A stretch of DNA of 64,000 nt from Paenibacillus sp. URB8-2 (GCF_013393385.1 NZ_AP023239.1:2604001-2668000); one strand, 5' to 3'. Shown: positions 44,293-52,584, numbered from the stretch's first letter. Numbers and translations: made by a program. The notes: generated from the letters alone by a model not told the origin.

Positions 44293-46238
44293 TGACAACT
44301 TGGAAAGACCGGTTGACGGGCGGAGACAGTGACGAATTTTGCAGGCTGTCTTCGCAGGCATCCGGTGTGCTTAAACGAATGTGTTCGGCTCATGCGGACC
44401 GTCCGTTTCAGGAAGGCAGGGAAGAGACGCTTCGTCCTCCAGAAATGACCCGGGTGGAGTTCAGACTGGCTTTCTCGGAACTTCGGAGAGGCGGATGGGT
44501 CGGTGCGATGCGGAAAATCGGGGGAAATCATCTGTTCTATATTCCCGCCGAAAGACTGGACATGCTGCAAAGCCGACTCTTCCCGGTATCTCCCTCTTGC
44601 TTGGAGCCAGAGGGGATTCGGCTCTCCGTGGAGACGGGGCCGGGTTTAGCGGGAGAATTGTTCCGCGCCCTGCTGTTCGCGGCCGAAGAAGGTCTGCCGC
44701 TGACTTCCAAAGGAGCAGTCCACAAGAAATATGTAAGTCGCCTTGCCGCAACAATGCAGCTGAATGACGAGCATTTGCAAGGGTTGGATCTGCGCTCGCC
44801 GTATCCGGACGACTATCCGCTGCCGGCGGTACTCGCCATAGATTTGCTGCTTCATATGGGGCTTCTTGTACGGCGAAATCAAGCGTTCTTGCCCGAAGCC
44901 CAGGTCGTGCAGAATTGGCTGAACCTTGATGAACGGGAAATGTCTGTTCTGCTTCATGGAGCAGCTTCCCGGCGCTACGGCCGCAGGTCAGCCGCCGACC
45001 GGCAGTTCCGCTGCCTAATCTCCCGGCCGGAATATTTTCCGGGCTGCTGGTATTCGCTGGCGGATACGATCAACTGGATGGAAACGCAGGGTTTGACTGA
45101 GCCCGAAGAGAGGCCCGGGTTAGAAGGGGCTGCTGCGGCTTGGCTCCGCTGTCTCGCGGGCTTTGGCTGGGTTGAGGTCGGCAGCGCTCCTGGCCACGGC
45201 CTCTGCTTCCGCTGGACTTCAGCGAAGCCGCTGCTGGCGGACCCGTCAGAAACTGTTGAACCAGTTGGGGCGCGAATTATCGCTCAGCCGGATATGGAAG
45301 TGCTGGTCTCTGAGGAGACGCCCTTCAGCCTTCGCTGGAGCCTGGCCTGCTTTGCGGAGCTGATTCAGATCGATTGCATGTGGAGCTTCAGATTAACCAG
45401 GGAGCGGCTGGAGTGGGCATCCGCCAGAGGTATCTCACCGGAAGAGGTTATTGAATGGCTGGAGCATTACGCCGAAACCGGTCTGCCCGGCCAGGTCCGG
45501 GCCGTTCTTGGACAATGGGGCCGGGATATCGGCCGGACGGTCCTGGCCGAGACTTTGGTGCTTTCCTGCAGGAGCGAACAGGATGCCGACGCCATCGCCG
45601 GACATCCCAGGTTGCAGGACAGCCTGGAGCGGCTCGGCCCCCTGCACTTCGGCGTAAGCCGCGACCGGGCGGACTGGGTGCGCAGGGAACTGGCATCAGC
45701 CGGAATGTTGCCTCTCGGAGGCCGGCCCAGCCATAGCGGCGAAGGCCCGCAGGAAGCGAGCTTGTTCCGGCTTTATATACCCGGATCACGAGATAACGGC
45801 AGCGGGTTTACGCTGACATCTGATTCTGCCGCCGGCCTCTGGTACGCTGAGGACCACGGAGCCGCCATGCAGGCGGAAATGCCGCCCGTACCGGAGTCGG
45901 CCGAGGAAATGTGGCCGGATGCGGCGGAAGTTCCTTCAGTCTGGATCAAAGAGGGGCGCCGGTATCACGCTTCCACAGCCCGTCTGCTTATGGAGCAGGC
46001 GCTGAAATGGGGGACGAAGGTGAGACTGTCCATGGAGGGAAGAACATGCGAGTTTATCCCCGACCGTATTTTACCGGGGGTCTGGAGAGTATCCGGGCAT
46101 TTGCTTGACTGTTCCGGCGACGCTCCGCAGGAACGGGAGCTTTCCGACGGGGATTGGGACACGATTCAGCTCATAGTCCCCGTTTTTCGCGGTTTTCCCT
46201 CTTCTTCTACGGACGGCGGTTGTGGTATGATAGGATAG
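44292..46238 (+). CDS. XPB-associated protein (Helicase_C_3/Ssl2 N-terminal-like domain)
   Basis: A 648-residue protein with no Walker motifs, encoded one base into the XPB stop codon. The region around residues 330-430 (ARIIAQPDMEVLVSEETPFSLRWSLACFAELIQIDCMWSFRLTRERL) resembles the domain called XPB/Ssl2-like N-terminal or Helicase_C_3. Similar proteins sit beside XPB in actinobacteria. It probably supplies a DNA-binding or regulatory partner for the helicase. The C-terminal 150 residues are less conserved-looking. Role is inference from context. Confidence 0.75.
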   Translation: MTTWKDRLTGGDSDEFCRLSSQASGVLKRMCSAHADRPFQEGREETLRPPEMTRVEFRLAFSELRRGGWVGAMRKIGGNHLFYIPAERLDMLQSRLFPVSPSCLEPEGIRLSVETGPGLAGELFRALLFAAEEGLPLTSKGAVHKKYVSRLAATMQLNDEHLQGLDLRSPYPDDYPLPAVLAIDLLLHMGLLVRRNQAFLPEAQVVQNWLNLDEREMSVLLHGAASRRYGRRSAADRQFRCLISRPEYFPGCWYSLADTINWMETQGLTEPEERPGLEGAAAAWLRCLAGFGWVEVGSAPGHGLCFRWTSAKPLLADPSETVEPVGARIIAQPDMEVLVSEETPFSLRWSLACFAELIQIDCMWSFRLTRERLEWASARGISPEEVIEWLEHYAETGLPGQVRAVLGQWGRDIGRTVLAETLVLSCRSEQDADAIAGHPRLQDSLERLGPLHFGVSRDRADWVRRELASAGMLPLGGRPSHSGEGPQEASLFRLYIPGSRDNGSGFTLTSDSAAGLWYAEDHGAAMQAEMPPVPESAEEMWPDAAEVPSVWIKEGRRYHASTARLLMEQALKWGTKVRLSMEGRTCEFIPDRILPGVWRVSGHLLDCSGDAPQERELSDGDWDTIQLIVPVFRGFPSSSTDGGCGMIG

Positions 46239-46278
46239 TCCACCTGCAAAAAGTGGAACATTTCATACGGAAGTCGAG

Positions 46279-46725
46279 ATGAAATTCATGAGCGTAGCGG
46301 AATACAATACGGTCGATATGGCCGAAGTGCTGACAAACGCCTATGAATTGGGCGATATGATTAATCAATCCGCCGAAGTGACGGATTATTTATACTGGAA
46401 GGATCGGATTGCCGCCAATCCCGAGATCCAGAGCATGATCAGAAAGCTTGAGAGCAAGAAAGAACTGTTCGAGGAAACTCAGCGGTTCGGCCATTTTCAT
46501 CCGAACTATCATTCGGCCAAGGATGAGGTAGCCAAGGTGGAAGCCGAAATGGAGAAATTCGAGGAGGTTGCCAGATTCAAGCTGGCGGAGAAGGCCCTGG
46601 ATGATATGCTCCATTCCATGTCGGAGATGATTGCATTTTCGGTTTCGGACAGCATCAAGGTTCCAGGCAACGATCCTTTGCCCAAAGGCGGCTGCGGCAG
46701 CGGAGGCAAATGCTCCTGCGGCTAA
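46279..46725 (+). CDS. ylbF: YlbF-family regulator (RNA-processing/biofilm complex)
   Basis: A 148-residue helical protein of the YlbF/YmcA family, part of the YlbF-YmcA-YaaT complex that modulates RNase Y and developmental pathways in B. subtilis. The core (about 10-115) has AYELGDMINQSAEVTDYLYWK and the helix HPNYHSAKDEVAKVEAEM. The tail GGCGSGGKCSCG carries three Cys, in line with reported iron-sulfur binding by the complex. Starts at 46279 or 46288; neither has a strong site. Followed by ylbG. Confidence 0.88.
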   Translation: MKFMSVAEYNTVDMAEVLTNAYELGDMINQSAEVTDYLYWKDRIAANPEIQSMIRKLESKKELFEETQRFGHFHPNYHSAKDEVAKVEAEMEKFEEVARFKLAEKALDDMLHSMSEMIAFSVSDSIKVPGNDPLPKGGCGSGGKCSCG

Positions 46726-46765
46726 TCCGCCGAAGGAAGCCCAAGACAGAAAGGCGGAGAAGCGC

Positions 46766-47029
46766 ATGTTTGCGGAACGCACAGGTTATATCATTTGGGT
46801 CAGCGATGTAAAAGCCGCGCGAAATTTGGAAAAATACGGCACGCTGCATTACATTTCGCGAAAAATGCACTATGCGGTTATGTACGTAAATTCGGACCGT
46901 GCGGAAGAAGTTATGAAGAACGTGCGCAGGCTGTCTTATGTTCGCAAGATCGAACGTTCATACCGGAATGAGCTGAAAACGGAATACTCCAGCAACGTAC
47001 CGGACAAGACCCGATATTACGGGCTGTAA
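46766..47029 (+). CDS. ylbG: YlbG-family protein (DUF2129)
   Basis: An 87-residue protein of the DUF2129/YlbG family (TGYIIWVSDVKAARNLEKYGTLHYISRKMHYAVMYV), found next to ylbF in Bacilli; function unknown. The ATG at 46766 follows AGGCGGAG. A longer frame from 46631 only reads through ylbF in another frame. The pair is probably one transcript ending at the terminator below. Confidence 0.9.
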   Translation: MFAERTGYIIWVSDVKAARNLEKYGTLHYISRKMHYAVMYVNSDRAEEVMKNVRRLSYVRKIERSYRNELKTEYSSNVPDKTRYYGL

Positions 47030-47041
47030 TGTAAAGTATAG

Positions 47042-47077
47042 AACGGAAGAAGTCCTTCTTGGACCTCTTCCGTTTTT
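47042..47077 (+). terminator. Terminator of ylbFG
   Basis: AACGGAAGAAGTCC (47042-47055) pairs with GGACCTCTTCCGTT (47061-47074) with one offset, followed by TTT. The 200 bp between here and the EAL gene hold no gene; ATCGC-CAAA-GCGAT (about 47119) is a small hairpin only. Confidence 0.85.
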
Positions 47078-47277
47078 ATTTTATTGACTTGAAAACTCAA
47101 AGCGGCGTTTCGTTTTGTATCGCCAAAGCGATAGATGCAAGGGATATGGGTCTTTGGAATTAGGCCGACCGGATTATTTTCGTGGAAACACTTGACTGAA
47201 TTTTATCTGTAGTTAATATTGCGGTCCTATTCTATAAGAGTATCGGAAATTCAGACGAATAGCGTGCAGGAGCGAAT

Positions 47278-48138
47278 ATGATAAAACCATACATATCCTT
47301 TATGGAAGATGCGGCCATTCTGCATTACCTAAGGCATATCAACATCAAGGTGAAGAGAGAAATTACCGAATTAAGACGACTGTCAGAGTTTCTGAGGGTT
47401 ATGAATCAAGAAGCGCTTTCCACCTTTTATCAGCCTATCGTGGAGCTGGCAACAGGCCAAACCATGGGGCATGAGGCGCTGAACCGCCCTCCAGTTTCGC
47501 AGCTCTTTCACTCGGCGGATATCTTCTATGAGTTCGCGGCAAAGACGGAGTATACGTCCAGACTGGATCGTTACTGTCGAAGGGTATCGCTTACGCGTTA
47601 CGTAGGCAGTGCCTCTGTCGCAGGCTTCGGCGGTTCTGAGCTTCTTTTTATCAATGTAAGTCCCGGCATACTGAATGATGAACGTTACAAAAGCGGTGAA
47701 ACCGTTAATCTGCTCAAACAACTGGGGTTGACGCCGTCCCGGGTCGTTCTGGAATTGACGGAAAGGCAGGCGGTCCATGACTATGTCGGTTTCGAAAAAA
47801 CTCTGGCGCATTACCGCAAGCAAGGCTTTCGGATTGCAGTCGACGATGCCGGTTCGGGTTATAACAGCCTGAAGACGCTGGTATACCTGAAGCCGGAATT
47901 CATCAAGCTGGACAAGTCGCTGATCAGAGGCATCAACGGAAATCGAGAGCAGCAGCATCTGCTTGGACTAATACGCGAATATGCCCAGGCGTCGGGGACA
48001 CGCGTCATTGCCGAAGGCATTGAAACCGAAGCGGAGCTTAAATTTTTGCGTGAAGCGGCAATCGATTACGGACAAGGATATCTTGTTGGGAGACCGGAAT
48101 CCTCCCCTGCCGCCGGTTGTATTCCCGCCATTGTTTAA
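47278..48138 (+). CDS. EAL-domain c-di-GMP phosphodiesterase
   Basis: A 286-residue stand-alone EAL protein that should hydrolyse c-di-GMP. Catalytic residues look intact: EAL in GHEALNR (66-68), INVSP, LELTERQ, the metal-binding DDAGSGYNSL, IKLDKSLI, VIAEGIET and GQGYLVGRP. The first 40 residues form a helical lead. No membrane segment. It precedes the CBS-GGDEF gene by about 30 bp on the same strand, so both are co-transcribed. Ribosome site is weak (GGAGCG). Confidence 0.9.
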   Translation: MIKPYISFMEDAAILHYLRHINIKVKREITELRRLSEFLRVMNQEALSTFYQPIVELATGQTMGHEALNRPPVSQLFHSADIFYEFAAKTEYTSRLDRYCRRVSLTRYVGSASVAGFGGSELLFINVSPGILNDERYKSGETVNLLKQLGLTPSRVVLELTERQAVHDYVGFEKTLAHYRKQGFRIAVDDAGSGYNSLKTLVYLKPEFIKLDKSLIRGINGNREQQHLLGLIREYAQASGTRVIAEGIETEAELKFLREAAIDYGQGYLVGRPESSPAAGCIPAIV

Positions 48139-48168
48139 AGTTCAATCTTGGAAAGGAGCCATTAATTG

Positions 48169-49140
48169 ATGCAGCATAAAGTTGGAGAAGTATGCCAGTC
48201 GATTCCACACCTTGCTCCGAGTACACCTTGTGAATACGTGGATCGAATCTTTAAGCAAAATCCCGCGCTTCAGGGGGTAGCCGTCACCGAGGGTGATTTT
48301 CCGGTCGCTCTGATCATGAGAGTGAGATTTTACCAGAAAATAGGCACTTTATACGGCTATACACTGTATATGCAAAGACCTGTAAAGCTGATTATGGACA
48401 GCACTCCTCTGGTTGTCGATTACGAATGCCCCATTACAGAGGTCAGCAGACTGGCGATGGCCCGCGATGAAGAGAAGCTGTACGATGATGTTGTGGTCAC
48501 CAGCGGAAACCGGTTATACGGCGCGGTCAGCGTTAGGGACCTGCTGCTTCATTTTGCCGAAATCCAGGTTGAAACGGCCAGCTACATGAATCCTCTTACC
48601 GGTCTTCCGGGCAATGTCAGCATCAACGAATGGTTGAAGAAATCCTTGTCGTTAGAACAGTTCAGCGTGCTCTATTTCGATCTGGACTACTTCAAGGCTT
48701 ACAATGATACATACGGGTTTAAAGAGGGTGACCGGCTCCTTCAATGGACGGCGGAAATCATAAGTGGCGGCATGGTTCCGGCAGGGGGGCTTGTCGGACA
48801 TATTGGCGGGGATGATTTTATTGTCGTAATGGATCACCATCATTATTCCGAAAGCAGCCGGACGGTTCTCCGCGCTTTCGATGAGACGATTAACAGTTTC
48901 TACTCCGAATCGCATCTGACGAAGCAGTCCGTACTGGCCGAGAATCGTTTGGGAAAATATGAAGAAATTCCGCTCGTCTCGCTTTCGGTTGCCGTCATAA
49001 CGAACCGCTTCCGCCAATTTGGGTCCATTGAGGAGATTTCCACAGAGGCTGCGCGTCTGAAAAAGAGATGCAAGAACATCAAGGGGAGCTGTTTGATTGA
49101 AGAAAGCATGGCGCCGGGAGTCTGTGCACAGCCTACATAA
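48169..49140 (+). CDS. CBS-GGDEF protein, likely diguanylate cyclase
   Basis: A 323-residue protein with an N-terminal CBS pair (about 15-130) and a GGDEF domain (about 140-310) with YFDLDYFKAYNDTYGF and active-site GGDDF at 213-217. This conservative variant may be active. The CBS pair probably senses a nucleotide. TTG 48166 and ATG 48169 both fit AGGAG at 48154-48158. Paired with the EAL gene, so synthesis and breakdown of c-di-GMP could be balanced by one transcript. Confidence 0.88.
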   Translation: MQHKVGEVCQSIPHLAPSTPCEYVDRIFKQNPALQGVAVTEGDFPVALIMRVRFYQKIGTLYGYTLYMQRPVKLIMDSTPLVVDYECPITEVSRLAMARDEEKLYDDVVVTSGNRLYGAVSVRDLLLHFAEIQVETASYMNPLTGLPGNVSINEWLKKSLSLEQFSVLYFDLDYFKAYNDTYGFKEGDRLLQWTAEIISGGMVPAGGLVGHIGGDDFIVVMDHHHYSESSRTVLRAFDETINSFYSESHLTKQSVLAENRLGKYEEIPLVSLSVAVITNRFRQFGSIEEISTEAARLKKRCKNIKGSCLIEESMAPGVCAQPT

Positions 49141-49192
49141 CCCGCGCGGCCGCAAGGGCCAAGCTTGAATATCCCGCTCTTAAGGTGGTAAG

Positions 49193-49678
49193 ATGGCATC
49201 AATACATGCGCGCCAAGACCCTTTGTGGAGTGTGATAGCTATGCGCGATAAAGAATCGGCTAATCGGGGCGTTCACGAGCCGTTCTATGTGATGCTTAAA
49301 GAGTACAGAATCGCAGATCTTGTGATTACGGCGCATGCGAGAAGCCGGTATGAGGACCGGAGCCAGGGAGACGGACAGTCCGGCAAAGAGACCGCCTTTT
49401 GGCTGTGGCAGTGTCTCAAGCAAAAAAGAGTGAGGGTGCATTCTCCGGATGAGCCGGAAATGTATGTGGTTGACAACGATCTTGTGATGGCGGCGCGCAT
49501 AGTGGAAATGCCGGATGAAGCCGATCTTTACGGGAACCCGCTCTACAAGCTGATCGTCGTGTCGTTTCTTGGGAAAATGTCGGAGAACATAGATCTCAGG
49601 GATTTGAAGACCTATTTTGCCCGGCAGCGAAGTTTGCGGAGAGCGCCCCTTATGCAGTCGGGTAGGAAGAGACGTTAA
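49193..49678 (+). CDS. Conserved-looking protein of unknown function
   Basis: A 161-residue basic protein without recognised domain. Notable segments are AHARSRYEDRS (about 48-58) and KLIVVSFLGKM (about 119-129); the first half holds a conserved-style His-Arg-Tyr-Glu cluster that recalls small RNA-cleaving toxins, but I cannot support that. The C-terminus is Arg-rich. AAGGTGGT precedes the ATG at 49193; ATG 49241 is an alternative. It ends at a terminator and repeat copy C. Follows the c-di-GMP pair with about 50 bp gap. Confidence 0.55.
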   Translation: MASIHARQDPLWSVIAMRDKESANRGVHEPFYVMLKEYRIADLVITAHARSRYEDRSQGDGQSGKETAFWLWQCLKQKRVRVHSPDEPEMYVVDNDLVMAARIVEMPDEADLYGNPLYKLIVVSFLGKMSENIDLRDLKTYFARQRSLRRAPLMQSGRKRR

Positions 49679-49700
49679 GTAAAGACATAAGGCGATGAGG

Positions 49701-49727
49701 CATGCGGCCAGGGCCGCATGTCTTTTT
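49701..49727 (+). terminator. Terminator after the 49193 gene
   Basis: CATGCGGC (49701-49708) pairs with GCCGCATG (49713-49720), extended by AGACAT/ATGTCT outside, then TCTTTTT. Repeat copy C starts three bases later. Confidence 0.85.
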
Positions 49728-49729
49728 GA

Positions 49730-49829
49730 AAATATAAGATTGTATAAGCCGGGGGCTTAACATTTTGACTTATATTTCTACGAGTAACGTACTTACGTCT
49801 TATAAAGACGCCGTCAGGCGTTTCTTCTT
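49730..49829 (+). repeat. Terminator-adjacent dispersed repeat, copy C
   Basis: 100 bp. Outer inverted repeat AAATATAAG/CTTATATTT, nested TAAGCC-GGG-GGCTTA, then TACG-AGTAA-CGTA (a loop change A to T). ACGTCTT-ATA-AAGACGC has one changed stem base; the terminator-like hairpin with TTTCTTCTT tail is last. It lies between the unknown gene at 49193 and the LysR gene, both plus strand. Confidence 0.92.
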
Positions 49830-49882
49830 GAAATGAAGGAAGTTACAGAACATAAGTCATGGAATAATGGGAGTGGACGAGC

Positions 49883-50779
49883 GTGAATTTTCATCAGCTG
49901 CATATTTTTTACACCGTGTCCGAAAAAGGAAGCTTCTCCGCTGCGGCGCAGGCGCTGCATATGACCCAGCCGGCCGTGACGATGCAGGTTCAGTCGCTTG
50001 AGGACTATTTCGGAACGAAGCTGTTCAACCGTTCCACCAAAAAAATCGTGCTGTCCGACGCCGGAAGGACGCTATTGCCCTTTGCGCTGCGCAGTATCGA
50101 ACTGATGCGGGAGACCGATCAGGCGATGGCGGCCTATACTCATATGCTGGAAGGGCGGCTGCTGCTCGGTTCAAGCCTTACGATAGGAGAATACGTGCTG
50201 CCCCGGCTGCTTGCACCCTTCGGCAAAGCGTATCCGAACATTTCCGTCATGCTGAAGATCATGAACACTACTCAAATTATGGAAGAAATTACAAAGCACC
50301 AGCTTAATTTCGGTCTGATTGAAGCGGAGGTAACCCATCCGGACATGGTGATCGAGCCGGTGATGGAGGACGAGCTAAAGCTGATTGTGCCGGGAGATCA
50401 TGAGCTTGCCGGAAGAAGCGAAGTGCCGCTCGAAGAGGTTCTGAGGTACCCATTCGTGCTGCGCGAGCAGGGCTCGGGAACACGCCGGGTTATGGAGGAG
50501 CAACTGCTGGCCAGAGGGATGGACCTGGGTGAGCTGCAGGTTGTTATGGAGCTTGGCAGTACGGGAGCGGTCAAATCGGCGGTGGAAGCGGGGCTGGGCA
50601 TAACGATGCTGTCTCCCTCTACGGTTAGGCATGAAATTGCTTTGGGGCTGCTGAAGATCGTGGACATTTTCGATGCTTCGTTCAAGCGGCAGTTTTACGC
50701 GATTCATCAGAAATCGACGCTGCTGCCGATTCATGCGGTAACGTTCCTGACTTTTCTTCGCCAGCACGCAGAGGACTAA
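49883..50779 (+). CDS. LysR-family transcriptional regulator (CysL/CbbR-like)
   Basis: A 298-residue activator/repressor with the LysR helix-turn-helix at the N-terminus (MNFHQLHIFYTVSEKGSFSAAAQALHMTQPAVTMQV..., 1-60) and a substrate-binding domain (about 90-290) starting LLLGSSLTIGEYVLP. The binding-domain pattern (SLTIGEYVLPRLLAPF, EVTHPDMV, EQGSGTRR) resembles the CysL/YwfK group, which controls sulfite or related genes. GTG start with weak site. No target gene is divergent from it, which is unusual for the family. Confidence 0.88.
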   Translation: MNFHQLHIFYTVSEKGSFSAAAQALHMTQPAVTMQVQSLEDYFGTKLFNRSTKKIVLSDAGRTLLPFALRSIELMRETDQAMAAYTHMLEGRLLLGSSLTIGEYVLPRLLAPFGKAYPNISVMLKIMNTTQIMEEITKHQLNFGLIEAEVTHPDMVIEPVMEDELKLIVPGDHELAGRSEVPLEEVLRYPFVLREQGSGTRRVMEEQLLARGMDLGELQVVMELGSTGAVKSAVEAGLGITMLSPSTVRHEIALGLLKIVDIFDASFKRQFYAIHQKSTLLPIHAVTFLTFLRQHAED

Positions 50780-50821
50780 GAAGTCTGGACAGTTATTTTC
50801 CGGGATTTGGGGGAGAGCGGA

Positions 50822-51394
50822 ATGGGGATTTTTTTGCGTGGAAAAAAGGTGAATCTGCGCGATTTCACAGAAGATGATATTCTCAAGCTTTATTATCACT
50901 ATTATGAATCGCCCGACAGGGAGCATTTGAACTGGAATGGCCCCTATCAGCAGCAAAAGCCGGCTGCATACGAACAGTTTCTGGAGGAGTACAAGGCGAT
51001 TTTGGAGACGGCGTCCACCGATAAGGTGCGCTCACATCTGATTATTGAAATCGACGGCGAAGTCAAAGGCAAGGTTGGCCGGTACTGGGTGTCCGAAGTC
51101 ACGAATTGGTTTGAGATCGGTATTGTTATCTGCGACTCGGCCTATTGGTCAGGCGGATATGGGACCGAAGCGTTCCGAATGTGGATGGATTATTTGTTTT
51201 CTCACCTGGATACGGTCCGTCTAGGCATAGGCACCTGGTCCGGCAATGAACGGATGATGCGGCTTGCCGCCAAATGCGGAATGGCAGAAGAAGCCCGCGT
51301 CCGCAAGGCGCGTATCGTCCGGGGTCAATATTACGATGCGATCAAGATGGGGATTCTGCGCGAGGAATGGGAAGAAATGAAGCGGCTCGGATGA
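50822..51394 (+). CDS. GNAT acetyltransferase (RimJ/RimL-like)
   Basis: A 190-residue acetyltransferase of the RimJ/RimL type: GKKVNLRDFTEDDI (6-19), a WFEIGIVICDSAYWSGGYGTEAFRMWMDY acetyl-CoA region (about 98-126) and GIGTWSGNERMMRLAAKCGMAEEARVRKA near the end. The substrate may be a protein or small-molecule amine. ATG 50822 follows GGGGGAGAG; a TTG at 50807 precedes it. The stop overlaps the PHP gene start (ATGA), so the two are coupled. Confidence 0.88.
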   Translation: MGIFLRGKKVNLRDFTEDDILKLYYHYYESPDREHLNWNGPYQQQKPAAYEQFLEEYKAILETASTDKVRSHLIIEIDGEVKGKVGRYWVSEVTNWFEIGIVICDSAYWSGGYGTEAFRMWMDYLFSHLDTVRLGIGTWSGNERMMRLAAKCGMAEEARVRKARIVRGQYYDAIKMGILREEWEEMKRLG

Positions 51395-52284
51395 ACAGAG
51401 AAGGGATGAGCGAATTGGTACAAGAATTTGAGGCCGCCGGAGCCGCGTCTATCGGGCGCTGCGATCTGCACACGCACACGCTTGCGTCCGACGGCATGCA
51501 GCCTTCGGCTGAAAATGTGCGTCTTGCCAAGGAAAAGGGCCTGGCCGCGGTCGCCATTACGGATCACGATACGGTTGCGGGCGTGGCTGACGCGCTGAGG
51601 GCCGGGGAACATTACGGCATTACGGTCGTTCCCGGCGTTGAAATCAGCACCCGCTCCGGCGGCAAAGACATCCACGTCCTCGGATATAATGTGGATTTCC
51701 GGGACAAATCGTTCCTGAGACGGCTGGCCGAACTGCGGGACACCCGCGCCGCGCGAAATGAGGCTATAATCGAGCGGCTGCAAGGGCTGGGCATTGAGAT
51801 CACGATGGAGGCCGTCGTCCGGGGAATCGGCCGGGAGCTGAAGCCGGATGAGAGCGTCGGCAGGCCGCATATCGCGGACGAACTGGTGCGGCTCGGTGCG
51901 GCGTCGGATATGCGAAATGCCTTCGACAAGTATCTGGCAGAGGGAAAGGCCGCCTTTGTGGCACCGCCGCGCATCTCCCCCGTAGAAGCCAGTCGCTGGA
52001 TCGCCGAAGCGAAGGGTAAGGCGGTACTGGCCCATCCCGGGCTGTACGGCGACGATGAATTAGTGCGCAGCATTCTCGGCGGCGGCGGATTCGCCGGCGT
52101 TGAGGTTTATCACTCCGACCACGGCCCCGCCGAGGAGGAACGCTACCTTGAGATGGCACGGGAGTACGGCATGCTGGTTACGGGCGGCTCGGATTTTCAC
52201 GGCGCGCGGGGCGGCGTGATCTTTCACGGCGATCTCGGAAGCGTGACGGTTGGAGCGGATGTGCTGGAGCGGTTGAAGGCTTAA
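51391..52284 (+). CDS. PHP-domain phosphoesterase (TrpH/RNase AM-like)
   Basis: A 297-residue PHP metal-dependent phosphoesterase. Motifs: DLHTHTLASDG (about 25-35), ITDHDT (about 52-57), VPGVEIS, VLAHPG and GGSDFHG near the end, all metal ligands present. Members remove 5' nucleotides from RNA or act on 3',5'-bisphosphonucleotides. ATG 51391 overlaps the upstream stop by four bases; ATG 51406 is an internal alternative. The operon ends at the terminator at 52433. Confidence 0.9.
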   Translation: MNREGMSELVQEFEAAGAASIGRCDLHTHTLASDGMQPSAENVRLAKEKGLAAVAITDHDTVAGVADALRAGEHYGITVVPGVEISTRSGGKDIHVLGYNVDFRDKSFLRRLAELRDTRAARNEAIIERLQGLGIEITMEAVVRGIGRELKPDESVGRPHIADELVRLGAASDMRNAFDKYLAEGKAAFVAPPRISPVEASRWIAEAKGKAVLAHPGLYGDDELVRSILGGGGFAGVEVYHSDHGPAEEERYLEMAREYGMLVTGGSDFHGARGGVIFHGDLGSVTVGADVLERLKA

Positions 52285-52432
52285 AGAAACAACCGGAAGG
52301 TGAATCTGGATAATCTGGCGGCGTCTGCGTCCGGTCCAACAGTAGCCAAAGAAGCTTATATGGGCTTATCGGTGTGCGTAAAGCATAGCCCCAAGCCTCT
52401 AGTCTGACGGGAACGCCCGGGCGACGCAAATC
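52285..52432. other. Spacer after the PHP gene
   Basis: No reading frame, promoter or repeat is recognised in these 148 bases; they precede the terminator and repeat copy D. Confidence 0.6.
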
Positions 52433-52483
52433 AAAGAAGCTTTCACGGAGCGGCGTGGCCGCCTAGTGAAAGCTTCTTTTTTT
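52433..52483 (+). terminator. Strong terminator after the PHP gene
   Basis: AAAGAAGCTTTCAC (52433-52446) pairs perfectly with GTGAAAGCTTCTTT (52466-52479), then Ts. Repeat copy D begins two bases on. Confidence 0.93.
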
Positions 52484-52484
52484 A

Positions 52485-52584
52485 AAATATAAGAATGCAT
52501 AAGCCGGGGGCTTGACATTTTGACTTATATTTCTACGAGAAACGTATTTGCGTCTTATAAAGACGCCGTCAGGCGTTTCTTCTT
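52485..52584 (+). repeat. Terminator-adjacent dispersed repeat, copy D
   Basis: 100 bp, nearly the same as copies B and C. Outer AAATATAAG/CTTATATTT, nested TAAGCC-GGG-GGCTTG, TACG-AGAAA-CGTA, GCGTCTT-ATA-AAGACGC and the overlapping terminator-like hairpin with pyrimidine tail. It lies between the PHP gene and the convergent rqcH. Confidence 0.93.

Noticed and set aside
49193..49678. Unknown protein as a RelE/BrnT-type toxin
   Set aside because: Too long, no antitoxin gene beside it, and no family motif beyond a few charged residues.
52285..52440. Possible small RNA after the PHP gene
   Set aside because: No promoter or stable structure apart from the terminator itself.
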